Assembly: GCF_013449725.1 (NCBI RefSeq)
Contig: NZ_JACCFF010000006.1
Span: 124,001 to 188,000, forward strand
Reading direction: 5' to 3'
Origin: Mycobacteroides sp. LB1
GTDB taxonomy: Bacteria; Actinomycetota; Actinomycetes; Mycobacteriales; Mycobacteriaceae
Length of the DNA: 64,000 bases
Below the pieces are notes generated by a model. The model ran no database searches, was not told the DNA's origin, and was given only the letters and a program-made list of their open reading frames with translations. The translations under genes were made by a program, and so were the position numbers. Numbering within the stretch: the stretch's first letter is position 1; the number at the start of each line of letters is the position of its first letter. Below are positions 1 through 8,393 of this stretch, piece by piece.

Positions 1-408
1 GCCTACCGCAGCGTGGCGGTATCGGGCTACCCGAATCTGTTCTTTACCTTCGGCCCCAACTCAGGACCCGGGCACAGCTCGGCGCTGGTGTACATGGAGG
101 CGCAGATCAACTACATCACCGACGCGATCTCTGCGCTGATCACCAACGACTGGAAATCGGTGGACGCACGCCCCGAAATCCAGGAACGCTACAACCAGGA
201 CATCCAACGTCGGCTGCAATCCACCACGTGGAACTCAGGGTGCCAGAGTTGGTACCTCACGGACGACGGGTTCAATGCGACGATGTTCCCTGGATTCGCC
301 ACGCAGTACGTCAACCAACTCAAGAGATTCGACCTGCAGGACTATAAAATCACTGTCTCGCACACCAGCGACGAACTGATACTGACAGGGCCAGCCTCGA
401 AACCATGA
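1..408 (+). CDS. Flavin-dependent monooxygenase, C-terminal part (5' end outside window)
   Basis: The open frame runs in from the left edge and ends with TGA at 406-408, leaving about 135 C-terminal residues. The sequence SGYPNLFFTFGPNSGPG, followed by a helix rich in Tyr and Ile, is typical of the C-terminal part of FMO or Baeyer-Villiger monooxygenases, where it closes the FAD/NADPH-binding core. These enzymes insert oxygen into ketones or hydroxylate organic substrates using NADPH. The N-terminal Rossmann motifs lie outside the window, so substrate and subclass cannot be judged. The stop overlaps the next start (ATGA at 405-408), so it is translationally coupled to the MerR-type regulator that follows, which is a candidate regulator of this enzyme. 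Confidence 0.85.
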   Translation, partial: AYRSVAVSGYPNLFFTFGPNSGPGHSSALVYMEAQINYITDAISALITNDWKSVDARPEIQERYNQDIQRRLQSTTWNSGCQSWYLTDDGFNATMFPGFATQYVNQLKRFDLQDYKITVSHTSDELILTGPASKP

Positions 409-1172
409 CCGAGTACCGGATCGACGACCTCGCACAAGCCTCGGGGACGACGACGCGGAATATCCGCGGGTACCAAGAACGAGGGCTCCTGCCCCGGCCG
501 CTGCGCCGGGGCAGGACCGCTATCTACAACGACTGGCATCTTCGGCAATTGCGGGCGATAAATCGCTTGCTCAGTGAGGGTTTCACCCTTAAACACATCA
601 CCAAGTTCTTCACCGGGCTGCAGCGGGGTGCCCAGCTTGCCGATGTTCTCGATCTCTCGGATCTTGAGGGCCTGCTTGAGCAGCGGTGGTCCAACGCGGA
701 CCAAGGGACGCTGTCGATGGGGAAGCTTGAGGAGCTACTGGGCCCCATCGATCCCGCGGTACTGGCACGGTTGGTCGATGCCGGGCTACTCGAACCCGTT
801 GATGCTTCCGACTCATACCTCGTCAATGATCTGGACACGATCGACACCTTCGCAGCGTTGATCTCGCGCGGAATGGCGCTGGCCAACCTGGTCGATATCC
901 ACGTCAAGATGAACGAGAAGCTCGACGATGCCGCGCGTGTACTTATCGGTGCCGCGCATGACGAGGTGACCCGCCAGCGCGGGCCTGGCTGGATTCCGGG
1001 CACCGATGACGAAATCGCTTGGGCTACAGACCTTGTTGGGACAATGCGGCGGGCCGCGAGCCATTCAACACACGCCGCCATGAACCGTGCGCTTGACGAC
1101 GCGCTGAGTGCCGAAATGGAGCTGTACCGTCAGAAAGCCGAATTGACGGCAGAAGCGCCGCCCCAGGACTGA
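405..1172 (+). CDS. MerR-family transcriptional regulator
   Basis: A 255-residue protein. Residues 1-70 form a MerR winged helix-turn-helix: YRIDDLAQASG, then TRNIRGYQERGLLPRP, then an R-x-A-I-Y-x-D stretch and LRAINRLLSEGFTL. The long C-terminal part (about 180 residues, helical, no cysteine cluster) is an effector or dimerisation region of unknown ligand, so this is not a metal-sensing MerR. The start overlaps the stop of the upstream monooxygenase by four bases, so they are co-transcribed, and regulation of that operon is the simplest guess. A hairpin lies downstream at 1358-1390. Confidence 0.88.
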   Translation: MTEYRIDDLAQASGTTTRNIRGYQERGLLPRPLRRGRTAIYNDWHLRQLRAINRLLSEGFTLKHITKFFTGLQRGAQLADVLDLSDLEGLLEQRWSNADQGTLSMGKLEELLGPIDPAVLARLVDAGLLEPVDASDSYLVNDLDTIDTFAALISRGMALANLVDIHVKMNEKLDDAARVLIGAAHDEVTRQRGPGWIPGTDDEIAWATDLVGTMRRAASHSTHAAMNRALDDALSAEMELYRQKAELTAEAPPQD

Positions 1173-1357
1173 CAAGCGCGCAGTTGGTAAGTGCCCCGGC
1201 AGGAAACCCCCATACCTGTTCCGTGTAATAGATAACCGCTAGCTCCAGACAGGGGCAGACACCAGGACATTCCCACGGCCTCGGCACCGCCCCGCTCTGC
1301 TAGCGCTGAGATCAATGATGAGCGAGGTACTCGACAGGTGCGGGGTGCATCATCCGG

Positions 1358-1390
1358 GGCGTCGCTGGAAGCGCTATCCCGGGCGACGCC
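1358..1390. terminator. Hairpin between convergent genes
   Basis: GGCGTCGC (1358-1365) pairs perfectly with GCGACGCC (1383-1390) around a 17-nt loop. It ends one base before the stop codon of the minus-strand gene at 1391, so it can serve both convergent transcripts. No strong U-run follows, as is common in mycobacteria. The rest of 1173-1357 shows no gene. Confidence 0.5.
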
Positions 1391-1915
1391 TTATGTGGGC
1401 AGCGTGACAGACGGCCCAGTAGCCGCATGAGGTTTCCCGTAGACGGCTTCCGAAGGGCCGGGTAGGTCGGACCCTGCGGCCACTTGAGTCAAGGAGCACA
1501 TGTTGTCCCCGTAGGCGGCGGGTGCGTTGGGTCTGCTGTCGTTGGGTATCTCGTCGGGCTTACCCGCCACCACGAAGTACTCCGTACCAATGTCGTACCC
1601 ACGCCCGCAGGATGGCCCGAAGTTCTCTACCTTGACTGTTGTCACTGCACCGACATCACCCTTGTAGACCTCGCGGACTGCGAACTCGTAGATGGTGCGG
1701 CCGGTGTCGGGGTTGCCGATCCCGAAGGTGTCAGTAGGTGTCCCGACGAAGATTGCTTGCGCGTGCCCGAGCCATTCCTTGACCGAGGCCGCGTCCTTGC
1801 GGACAGCGACGCATGAGCAAGCGCACGCTACGCCCGGCGCTACAACAGCAGATGCGGTAATACCCCCGGCTGCAAGTGTGAAGACGGTCGCGGCGGATCC
1901 CATCCAGCGAATCAT
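1391..1915 (-). CDS. Secreted TIMP/netrin-like domain protein
   Basis: The ATG at 1915 gives 174 residues. A longer frame exists upstream, but its extra residues do not resemble a protein start, whereas from 1915 the protein begins with a signal-peptide-like segment (residues 1-30, Ala/Gly rich). The mature part opens with a Cys cluster (C31, C33, C35) followed by a helix and the strand AIFVGTP, then V-x-E-VYKG. That layout, with further Cys at 103 and 140, resembles bacterial proteins with the TIMP/NTR fold (tissue inhibitor of metalloproteinase-like). The Cys would form disulfides outside the membrane. The function in bacteria is not established. It appears to be monocistronic, with tRNA-Arg upstream. 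Confidence 0.65.
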   Translation of the reverse strand: MIRWMGSAATVFTLAAGGITASAVVAPGVACACSCVAVRKDAASVKEWLGHAQAIFVGTPTDTFGIGNPDTGRTIYEFAVREVYKGDVGAVTTVKVENFGPSCGRGYDIGTEYFVVAGKPDEIPNDSRPNAPAAYGDNMCSLTQVAAGSDLPGPSEAVYGKPHAATGPSVTLPT

Positions 1916-2116
1916 GAGCAAAGTATGCACGGAGCAATCCGCGAATGTAACCGCACCCACAGATTTCAGGACAAAAGTGTGTGCTGTGGGCGTGGCGTTT
2001 CCCCGGCCGCCAGTGCAAACCTTGCCGGGAACGCACCATTGATCCGCGCGAGGACGCTGCGCGGGTACGAGCCTTCTCACAGCGGATAATTACGGTGAAA
2101 AACAGCATCTGAACTG

Positions 2117-2190
2117 CGCCCCCGGCAGGAATCGAACCTGCGACCTAGGGATTAGAAGGCCCTTGCTCTATCCGACTGAGCTACGGAGGC
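2117..2190 (-). tRNA. tRNA-Arg (UCU)
   Basis: The reverse complement folds as a tRNA: acceptor GCCTCCG with CGGGGGC, D arm GCTC/GAGC, anticodon loop CTTCTAA giving anticodon TCT, and T arm GCAGG/CCTGC with the TTCGATT loop. The discriminator is G and CCA is not encoded. The remaining 1916-2116 and 2191-2263 contain no further gene that I can see. Confidence 0.95.
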
Positions 2191-2263
2191 ATGTGGCGCT
2201 AGCCGGACCGTAGTCTATCGAACCGGTGACCGTGCGGATCGCATCTCGCCATACCCTTGACTG

Positions 2264-4273
2264 GTGACGACGACCCCCACCGCCAGGCAGACCGATTCGC
2301 CGATCTGGACGGTCGTTGTCGGTGCCGCCGCGTTAGCGGGCCTGGTCGCGGCCACTATCGGGGCGCTTTCGCTCACCGACGCCCTGCTCGCGACCGGTCT
2401 GCCAAACCCGGGCCTCGTCACCTCCTACGGCGTGCCGTTCGTTCGGGCCGCCGCCGAAATCTGCGCCGTCGGCGCCGTCGGCGCATTCCTGCTCGCGGCC
2501 TTTTTCGTCCCACCGCAATCCAACGGCGTGCTCGACGTGGACGGCTACCGCTCGCTGCGCATCGGCACGGCCGCATCAACCGCGCTGGCGGTGTTCTCGG
2601 CGGCCATGGTGCCGTTGTCGGTGTCCGATGTGTCGGGTCAGCCGGTGAGTACTTTCCTGAACCCCGGCGAGCTGTGGTCGCTCGCGGGTGAAATCGACAC
2701 CGTAAACGCGTGGCGCTGGATGGCATTCATCGCCGCCGGCGTCGCGATCGCGAGCCGGGTGGTGTTGCGCTGGGCATGGACGCCGCTGCTGGTACTCGGA
2801 TCGGTGGCGACATTGATGCCGCTGGCATTGGTGGGGCATTCGGCATCCGGCGGCGCGCACGACCTCGGAACCAACAGCCTCATCATCCACCTGGTTTCCG
2901 CGGCGCTGTGGGCCGGTGGGCTGCTGGCGCTGCTGATACACGCGCTGCGCGGTGGCGGCTATCTCGATGTGGCGGCGCGCAGGTTCTCCACGGTGGCACT
3001 GTGGTGCTATGTCGCGATAGGGCTCAGCGGAATCATCAACGCGCTTATCCGGGTGCAGCTTTCGGACCTGCTTACCACCCGCTACGGATGGTTGTTGGTC
3101 GGCAAGACGACCGCGCTGCTTGTCCTCGGCGTGCTGGGATATCTGCAACGGCGTTCGGCGATGACGGCATTGGCCGAGGATCCACAGAATCGTCGGCCGC
3201 TGATTCGGCTCGCAGGCTTGGAAGCGGTCATCTTCGCGGTCACCTTCGGAATCGCCGTCGGGTTGGGTCGCACCCCGCCACCGCCGCCGCTGAACCTCAA
3301 CCCTTCACCGGTCGAGGTCGCCATCGGTTACCCGATTGCCGGTCCGCCGACCCCGCAGCGTCTGATGTTCGACTGGCGCTTCGACCTCATCTTCGGAACG
3401 GCCGCCATTGTTTTCGCCGTCGCCTACCTGGTCGGTGTCCGTCGGCTGAAAAAACGCGGTGACGAATGGCCGGTGGGGCGCACCATCTCATGGGTATTCG
3501 GTTGCGCCTTTCTGCTCATCGCTACATCGTCGGGCGTCGGCCGGTACATGCCCGCGATGTTCAGCATTCACATGGTCGCGCACATGACGCTCTCGATGCT
3601 GGTGCCCGTGCTCCTCGTTCTCGGCGGCCCCATCACGCTGCTGCTGCGTGTACTGCCCGCCGCGGGCAAGGACGATCCGCCGGGGCTACGCGAGTGGGTG
3701 CAGATGGCACTGCACAGCGCGTTCTCTCGCTTCGTGACGCATCCGCTGGTGGCGACGTCGTTGTTCATCGGCGGGTTCTACGGCTTGTACCTGAGTGGGC
3801 TCTATGACGCCGCCGTCGATGTGCACGCCGCGCACCTGGCGATGAATCTGCACTTTCTGCTGAGCGGGTACCTGTTCTATTGGGTGGTTATTGGTATCGA
3901 CCCGTCTCCGCGGCGTCTGCCTCCGGTCGCAAAATTGGGCATTGTGCTGGTGTCACTGCCTTTGCACGCGTTCTTCGGCGTCATCCTGATGGGCACGAAA
4001 GCCATTCTCGGCGAAAAGTTTTACAGCAATCTGGCCTTGCCGTGGCGGATCGATCTGGCCGCCGATCAACACATGGGCGGCGCCATCACTTGGGCGACGG
4101 GGGAACTGCCGTTGCTGGTGGTCATGATTGCCCTGGTGATCCAGTGGTCACGTTCGGATGAGCGGCTGGCCCGCCGACAGGACCGTGCCGCCGAACGTGA
4201 TGACGACGCCGATCTGGCCGCCTACAACGCCATGCTGGCCAAAATGGCTCAGTACGAAGAGAAGCCGAGCTAA
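2264..4273 (+). CDS. CopD/CtaG-type integral membrane fusion protein
   Basis: A GTG start and 669 residues. The protein is membrane-embedded throughout. The N-terminal half (about 1-350) has the helices and His/Trp-rich loops of the CopD copper-resistance family. The C-terminal half (about 360-640) matches the caa3-type CtaG cytochrome c oxidase assembly factors, with IHMVAHMTLSM, LYLSGLYDAA and HAAHLAMNLHFLLSGYL, conserved His likely to handle copper. The tail is charged and cytoplasmic. The fusion is standard in mycobacteria and is thought to move copper across the membrane for oxidase maturation. The stop overlaps the convergent gene's stop by four bases (4270-4273). A tRNA gene lies upstream in the opposite direction. 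Confidence 0.85.
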   Translation: MTTTPTARQTDSPIWTVVVGAAALAGLVAATIGALSLTDALLATGLPNPGLVTSYGVPFVRAAAEICAVGAVGAFLLAAFFVPPQSNGVLDVDGYRSLRIGTAASTALAVFSAAMVPLSVSDVSGQPVSTFLNPGELWSLAGEIDTVNAWRWMAFIAAGVAIASRVVLRWAWTPLLVLGSVATLMPLALVGHSASGGAHDLGTNSLIIHLVSAALWAGGLLALLIHALRGGGYLDVAARRFSTVALWCYVAIGLSGIINALIRVQLSDLLTTRYGWLLVGKTTALLVLGVLGYLQRRSAMTALAEDPQNRRPLIRLAGLEAVIFAVTFGIAVGLGRTPPPPPLNLNPSPVEVAIGYPIAGPPTPQRLMFDWRFDLIFGTAAIVFAVAYLVGVRRLKKRGDEWPVGRTISWVFGCAFLLIATSSGVGRYMPAMFSIHMVAHMTLSMLVPVLLVLGGPITLLLRVLPAAGKDDPPGLREWVQMALHSAFSRFVTHPLVATSLFIGGFYGLYLSGLYDAAVDVHAAHLAMNLHFLLSGYLFYWVVIGIDPSPRRLPPVAKLGIVLVSLPLHAFFGVILMGTKAILGEKFYSNLALPWRIDLAADQHMGGAITWATGELPLLVVMIALVIQWSRSDERLARRQDRAAERDDDADLAAYNAMLAKMAQYEEKPS

Positions 4274-5955
4274 CCCACCGCACCTGCGGCGATGGCCGCC
4301 GGCCAGCTGCCGTACTCACTGATATCGGTGCCCGCTCGCGCCGCGGCACCGTCACAGCCGAATCCGGTGCGCCACAGGCCGTCATCGCATTCGACCTTGC
4401 CCAGCAGCATTGGCTCGGGCAGCTGTGCGAGGAAGGTGCCCAGCGCTGCGGGGGAAAGCCGCCAGATCTCGCCGCCGATGCTCACCCCGTCCTCTTCGGA
4501 GCGGGTGAGGCCGGGTTTGGGTGGTGTGGTGTGCAGTGCCGCCATTCGATACTTCGGCGCGGTACGTACCGGGCCGATCCAACGTGCCCCCAGGTCGGTG
4601 AGCTGGAACTCCAGCGGGCCACCCTTGAGGTGAGCGCCGAACACCGCAAGCTCATGTGACAGGGTGCTCGCAGCGGGCCAAACGTCCTGTCCCACCGCAT
4701 CTCCGGTGACCATCGCGGCGATATCGAAGGCGACCGCGTCGTCGAAGGCGCGGGCTAGGACCGTCACCCCGAACTGGGCGTCACCCGCGGTTCCCGCGGG
4801 GACTGCCACCCCACACAGATCGAACAGATTGCAGAAGTTGGTGTAGGTCCCCATCGCCGCGTTGACGCCAATCGGGTCGGCCGCCACCTGCTCGATAGTC
4901 GGATGCAGCGGTGCGGTGGGTACCAGCAGTGCGTCCGCACCCGCGAGGGAGATCATGGCTTCCCTGCGGAGACGCTGCACCTCGGCGCGGTCTCGCACCA
5001 GCCAGTGCGCGGGGATATCGCGTGCATTCGAAATGATCTGTGCAACAGTGGGATCGAGTGCGGCCTCAGGGTTGGCATCGATGAATTCACCGGTGGCGGC
5101 ATAACGTTCACTGACTAGCGCGCCCTCGTACAGCAGTTTCGCGGCCGCCAGGAAGGGCGCCAGATCGATCTCGACGATTGTCGCTCCGATTGCTCGAAGA
5201 CGTTCGACCGCCGCGTGAAACGCATTGCGCCACGTCTCATCCAGTGCGGGAAGCTCGCTCGGAATGGCGACGGTGGGCTGTGGGGGAGCGGCCAGTCGTG
5301 TGTTGGTGGGCCAGGAGCGCGGCCCGACAGCGCTTCCCATGGCAGCCATCGCGGCGTTGGCGGTGTCCAGCGTCCGGGCGAAAATGGTGACGCAGTCATA
5401 GGATTCGCAGGCTGGAACTACACCCTCGGTGGAGATGACGCCGACGGTCGGTTTGATCCCGACGATGCCCTGCAGCCCTGCGGGTACTCGCCCGGATCCC
5501 GCGGTATCGGTTCCGATCCCGATATCGGCCTGTCCGGTTGCGACCGCGACTGCGGATCCCGAACTGGAACCGCCGCTGATGTATTCAGGGCGGCGCGAGT
5601 CGGATACCGCACCGTAGGGGGAGCGCGTGCCGACGAGCCCCGTCGCGAATTGATCCAGGTTCGTCTTGCCGACGAACACTGCACCCGCGCCACGTAAGGC
5701 TGCGACCACCGGGGCGTCGTGTTCGGGAAGGTACGCGTACTCCGGGCAGGCGGCGGTGGTGGGCACACCGCCGACGTCCACGTTGTCCTTGACCGCGAGT
5801 CGCACTCTGGCCAACGGCCCTGATGAGCCCGCCAATTCGGCGGCGATGTCGTCCTCGGGGCGGCGCATGATCCAAACCGTCATGTCAAGCAAGGTACGGG
5901 TGGCCGGACTCATCGGCCAGTTATCCCCAATCCGACGCCCATCCACAATCAGCAC
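4270..5955 (-). CDS. atzF: Allophanate hydrolase (amidase-signature family)
   Basis: 561 residues from the GTG at 5955, which has GGAG about 7 bases upstream. An internal ATG at 5883 (537 residues) is the alternative. Residues about 50-460 are an amidase-signature domain with the Ser-cisSer-Lys triad: Lys56 in AVKDNVD, the cis-Ser in GGSSSGSA (129-135) and the nucleophile Ser154 in TDTAGSGR. The last 120 residues form the extra domain that distinguishes allophanate hydrolases from plain amidases. The reaction is allophanate to ammonia and carbon dioxide, the second step of ATP-dependent urea breakdown. No urea carboxylase gene is adjacent. The symbol follows the family; a different carbamoyl substrate is possible. 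Confidence 0.8.
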   Translation of the reverse strand: MLIVDGRRIGDNWPMSPATRTLLDMTVWIMRRPEDDIAAELAGSSGPLARVRLAVKDNVDVGGVPTTAACPEYAYLPEHDAPVVAALRGAGAVFVGKTNLDQFATGLVGTRSPYGAVSDSRRPEYISGGSSSGSAVAVATGQADIGIGTDTAGSGRVPAGLQGIVGIKPTVGVISTEGVVPACESYDCVTIFARTLDTANAAMAAMGSAVGPRSWPTNTRLAAPPQPTVAIPSELPALDETWRNAFHAAVERLRAIGATIVEIDLAPFLAAAKLLYEGALVSERYAATGEFIDANPEAALDPTVAQIISNARDIPAHWLVRDRAEVQRLRREAMISLAGADALLVPTAPLHPTIEQVAADPIGVNAAMGTYTNFCNLFDLCGVAVPAGTAGDAQFGVTVLARAFDDAVAFDIAAMVTGDAVGQDVWPAASTLSHELAVFGAHLKGGPLEFQLTDLGARWIGPVRTAPKYRMAALHTTPPKPGLTRSEEDGVSIGGEIWRLSPAALGTFLAQLPEPMLLGKVECDDGLWRTGFGCDGAAARAGTDISEYGSWPAAIAAGAVG

Positions 5956-6065
5956 CCGCGGCTCCGTATGTGTCGGGCCGGGGTGTCGGTACGAGACGAG
6001 TTACTGGAGCCACCAAGGGCACCCGGTTCGGCGGTGCACGAATGAAAAAGGGAAAGGCACGGACA

Positions 6066-6548
6066 ATGTTTGAAACTCCAGTCACTGTCATCGGCTCCAT
6101 CGTTGGAGACCTCAAGCGGCGCCAGGTCGGCTCCGACGAGATGATCAAGTTCCGCGTCGCCAGTAATGCACGTCGTCGGCGTGACGACGGCAGCTGGGTG
6201 AACTCCAACTCCCTGTTCATCAATGTCACGTGCTGGGGCCGGCTGGTCACCGGAGTCGGCGCGGCGTTGGGGAAGGGAGCGCCGGTGATCGTGCACGGCC
6301 ATCTGCACACCAGCGAGTTCGAGGACAAGGACGGCAACCGCCGTCAGGTCACCGAGATGAAAGCGATCGCCGTCGGGCCAGACCTATCACGGACGATCGC
6401 CCGGATAGAGAAGGCCGGATACACCGGCAAGCAGGAGGACACCACGGCCGGGGAGCAACCCGGTTCCGGGGCCGAGGAATCGATGGAGGAGCCCGTGGAT
6501 ACCGACGAGAGCAGCGAGGAGTCGGTAAACCTTCCGTTGAGTGCTTGA
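6066..6548 (+). CDS. ssb: Single-stranded DNA-binding protein (second SSB paralogue)
   Basis: 160 residues from ATG 6066, chosen because MFETPVTVIGSIVGDLKRR is a canonical SSB N-terminus and AAAGG precedes it. An OB-fold occupies residues 1-110 (FRVASNARRR, SLFINVTCWG, APVIVHGHLHT). The acidic tail lacks the classical DDIPF end (it finishes NLPLSA), so docking of the usual SSB partner proteins is not obvious. It corresponds by position to M. tuberculosis Rv2478c, a second SSB-like protein distinct from the essential ssb near rpsF. It may act under stress or in recombination. The divergent allophanate hydrolase starts about 110 bp upstream. Confidence 0.85.
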   Translation: MFETPVTVIGSIVGDLKRRQVGSDEMIKFRVASNARRRRDDGSWVNSNSLFINVTCWGRLVTGVGAALGKGAPVIVHGHLHTSEFEDKDGNRRQVTEMKAIAVGPDLSRTIARIEKAGYTGKQEDTTAGEQPGSGAEESMEEPVDTDESSEESVNLPLSA

Positions 6549-6564
6549 TATCTGAGCTGACGCC

Positions 6565-6595
6565 GGCGACCGCGCGGTCGCCTCTCACCTAGGAT
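6565..6595 (+). promoter_or_regulatory. Palindrome and -10 element upstream of ettA
   Basis: A perfect 18-bp palindrome (GGCGACCGCGCGGTCGCC, 6565-6582) lies just after the ssb stop and is followed by the -10 hexamer TAGGAT at 6590-6595. It may be an operator over the ettA promoter, or the ssb terminator stem, or both. Confidence 0.45.
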
Positions 6596-6602
6596 GGGTC
6601 GG

Positions 6603-6630
6603 GCAGCTCACCGGAACGGTCGTGAGCTGC
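6603..6630 (+). promoter_or_regulatory. Hairpin at the 5' end of the ettA leader
   Basis: GCAGCTCAC (6603-6611) and GTGAGCTGC (6622-6630) form a perfect 9-bp stem with a 10-nt loop. From the -10 at 6590 the transcript should begin near 6602, so the mRNA would start with this stem-loop. A protective or regulatory role is inference. Confidence 0.45.
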
Positions 6631-6666
6631 GGCAAAAGAACTTAGAGGAGAGGCGACAGCGCGGCA

Positions 6667-8340
6667 ATGGCTGAGTACATCTACACGATGATGAAAGTCC
6701 GCAAGGCGCATGGCGACAAGGTCATCCTCGACGATGTCACGCTGAGCTTCCTGCCCGGCGCCAAGATCGGTGTGGTCGGTCCCAACGGCGCCGGTAAGTC
6801 CAGTGTCCTGAAGATCATGGCGGGGCTCGACACACCGAACAACGGCGAGGCCTTCCTGGCCAACGGCGCCAGCGTAGGGATCCTGCAGCAGGAGCCGCAG
6901 CTCGACGAGACGAAGACGGTACGTGAGAACGTCGAGTCGGGCGTGGCCATCAAGGGCAAGCTCAATCGCTACAACGAGGTCGCCGAGTTGATGGCGACCG
7001 ACTACACCGACGAGCTCATGGAAGAGATGGGCAAGCTCCAGGAAGAGTTGGACGCCGCCGACGCCTGGGATATCGACTCGCAGCTGGAGCAGGCCATGGA
7101 TGCGCTGCGCTGCCCGCCGCCAGACGAGCCCGTGTCACATCTGTCAGGTGGTGAGCGCCGCCGGGTAGCACTGTGCCGTCTGCTGCTGTCTAAGCCAGAC
7201 CTGCTGCTGCTCGATGAGCCCACCAACCACCTCGACGCGGAAAGCGTGCTGTGGCTCGAGCAGCACCTGGCCAGCTACCCAGGCGCCATCCTGGCGGTGA
7301 CTCACGACCGGTACTTCCTCGACAACGTGGCCGAATGGATCCTCGAACTGGACCGTGGGCGGGCCTACCCCTACGAGGGCAACTACTCCACCTATCTGGA
7401 AAAGAAGGCCGACCGGATCGCGGTCCAGGGACGCAAGGACCTCAAGTTGCATAAGCGGCTACAGGAGGAACTTGCCTGGGTCCGCTCGGGCGCCAAGGCC
7501 CGCCAGGCTAAGAACAAGGCCCGCCTCGGACGCTACGAGGAGATGGCTGCCGAAGCGGAGAAGACCCGCAAGCTCGACTTCGAGGAAATTCAGATCCCGA
7601 CTGGCCCGCGGCTGGGCAATGTGGTGGTCGAAGTTGCGCATCTCGACAAAGGGTTCGACGGCCGCGCGCTTATCAAGGACCTGTCGTTCACCCTGCCCCG
7701 CAACGGGATTGTCGGTGTCATCGGGCCCAACGGTGTCGGTAAGACCACTTTGTTCAAGACGATCGTGGGGCTGGAAGAGCCCGACAGTGGTGTTGCCAAG
7801 GTGGGCGAAACCGTGAAGCTGAGCTATGTCGACCAGAGCCGCGCCGGGATCGACCCCAAGAAGAACGTGTGGCAGGTCGTCTCCGACGGTCTCGACTACA
7901 TCGAGGTCGGCCAGAACGAAGTGCCCTCGCGGGCTTACGTTTCCGCATTCGGGTTCAAAGGCCCGGATCAGCAGAAGCCAGCCGGTGTGCTGTCCGGTGG
8001 TGAGCGCAACCGCCTCAACCTGGCGCTCACCCTCAAACAGGGCGGCAACCTGATCCTGCTCGACGAGCCCACTAACGACCTCGATGTCGAAACCCTGGGC
8101 TCGCTGGAGAACGCGCTCGAACAGTTCCCCGGCTGCGCGGTCGTTATCTCGCATGACCGGTGGTTCCTGGACCGCACCTGCACGCACATCCTGGCGTGGG
8201 AGGGAACCGACGACAATCCCGCGTCCTGGTTCTGGTTCGAAGGCAACTTCCAGGCGTATGAGGAAAACAAAGTTGAACGTTTGGGTATCGATGCAGCCAG
8301 ACCTCACAGAGTGACCCACCGCCGCCTGACACGCGACTAG
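6667..8340 (+). CDS. ettA: EttA, ABC-F energy-dependent translational throttle protein
   Basis: 557 residues with two ABC ATPase domains and no membrane segments, which marks an ABC-F translation factor. The first Walker A is GPNGAGKS (38-45) and the first signature LSGGERRR. The second Walker A is GPNGVGKT and the second signature LSGGERNR, each followed by LLLDEPTN or LLDEPTN. Between the domains sits the charged arm and P-site tRNA-interaction motif region characteristic of EttA. The family binds the ribosomal E site and gates entry into elongation according to the ADP/ATP ratio. GAGGAG precedes the ATG. In M. tuberculosis the orthologue (Rv2477c) also sits beside gdh. Confidence 0.95.
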   Translation: MAEYIYTMMKVRKAHGDKVILDDVTLSFLPGAKIGVVGPNGAGKSSVLKIMAGLDTPNNGEAFLANGASVGILQQEPQLDETKTVRENVESGVAIKGKLNRYNEVAELMATDYTDELMEEMGKLQEELDAADAWDIDSQLEQAMDALRCPPPDEPVSHLSGGERRRVALCRLLLSKPDLLLLDEPTNHLDAESVLWLEQHLASYPGAILAVTHDRYFLDNVAEWILELDRGRAYPYEGNYSTYLEKKADRIAVQGRKDLKLHKRLQEELAWVRSGAKARQAKNKARLGRYEEMAAEAEKTRKLDFEEIQIPTGPRLGNVVVEVAHLDKGFDGRALIKDLSFTLPRNGIVGVIGPNGVGKTTLFKTIVGLEEPDSGVAKVGETVKLSYVDQSRAGIDPKKNVWQVVSDGLDYIEVGQNEVPSRAYVSAFGFKGPDQQKPAGVLSGGERNRLNLALTLKQGGNLILLDEPTNDLDVETLGSLENALEQFPGCAVVISHDRWFLDRTCTHILAWEGTDDNPASWFWFEGNFQAYEENKVERLGIDAARPHRVTHRRLTRD

Positions 8341-8343
8341 GGT

Positions 8344-8376
8344 GAGGTTGCGTGCCAATGCCCGGCACGCAACCTC
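8344..8376 (+). terminator. 13-bp perfect hairpin between ettA and gdh
   Basis: GAGGTTGCGTGCC (8344-8356) and GGCACGCAACCTC (8364-8376) pair without mismatch around a 7-nt loop, starting four bases after the ettA stop. No U-run follows. It lies 18 bases before the chosen gdh start, so it can terminate ettA or limit read-through and translation into gdh. Confidence 0.6.
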
Positions 8377-8393
8377 GGCCAGGAGTGCTTTGC

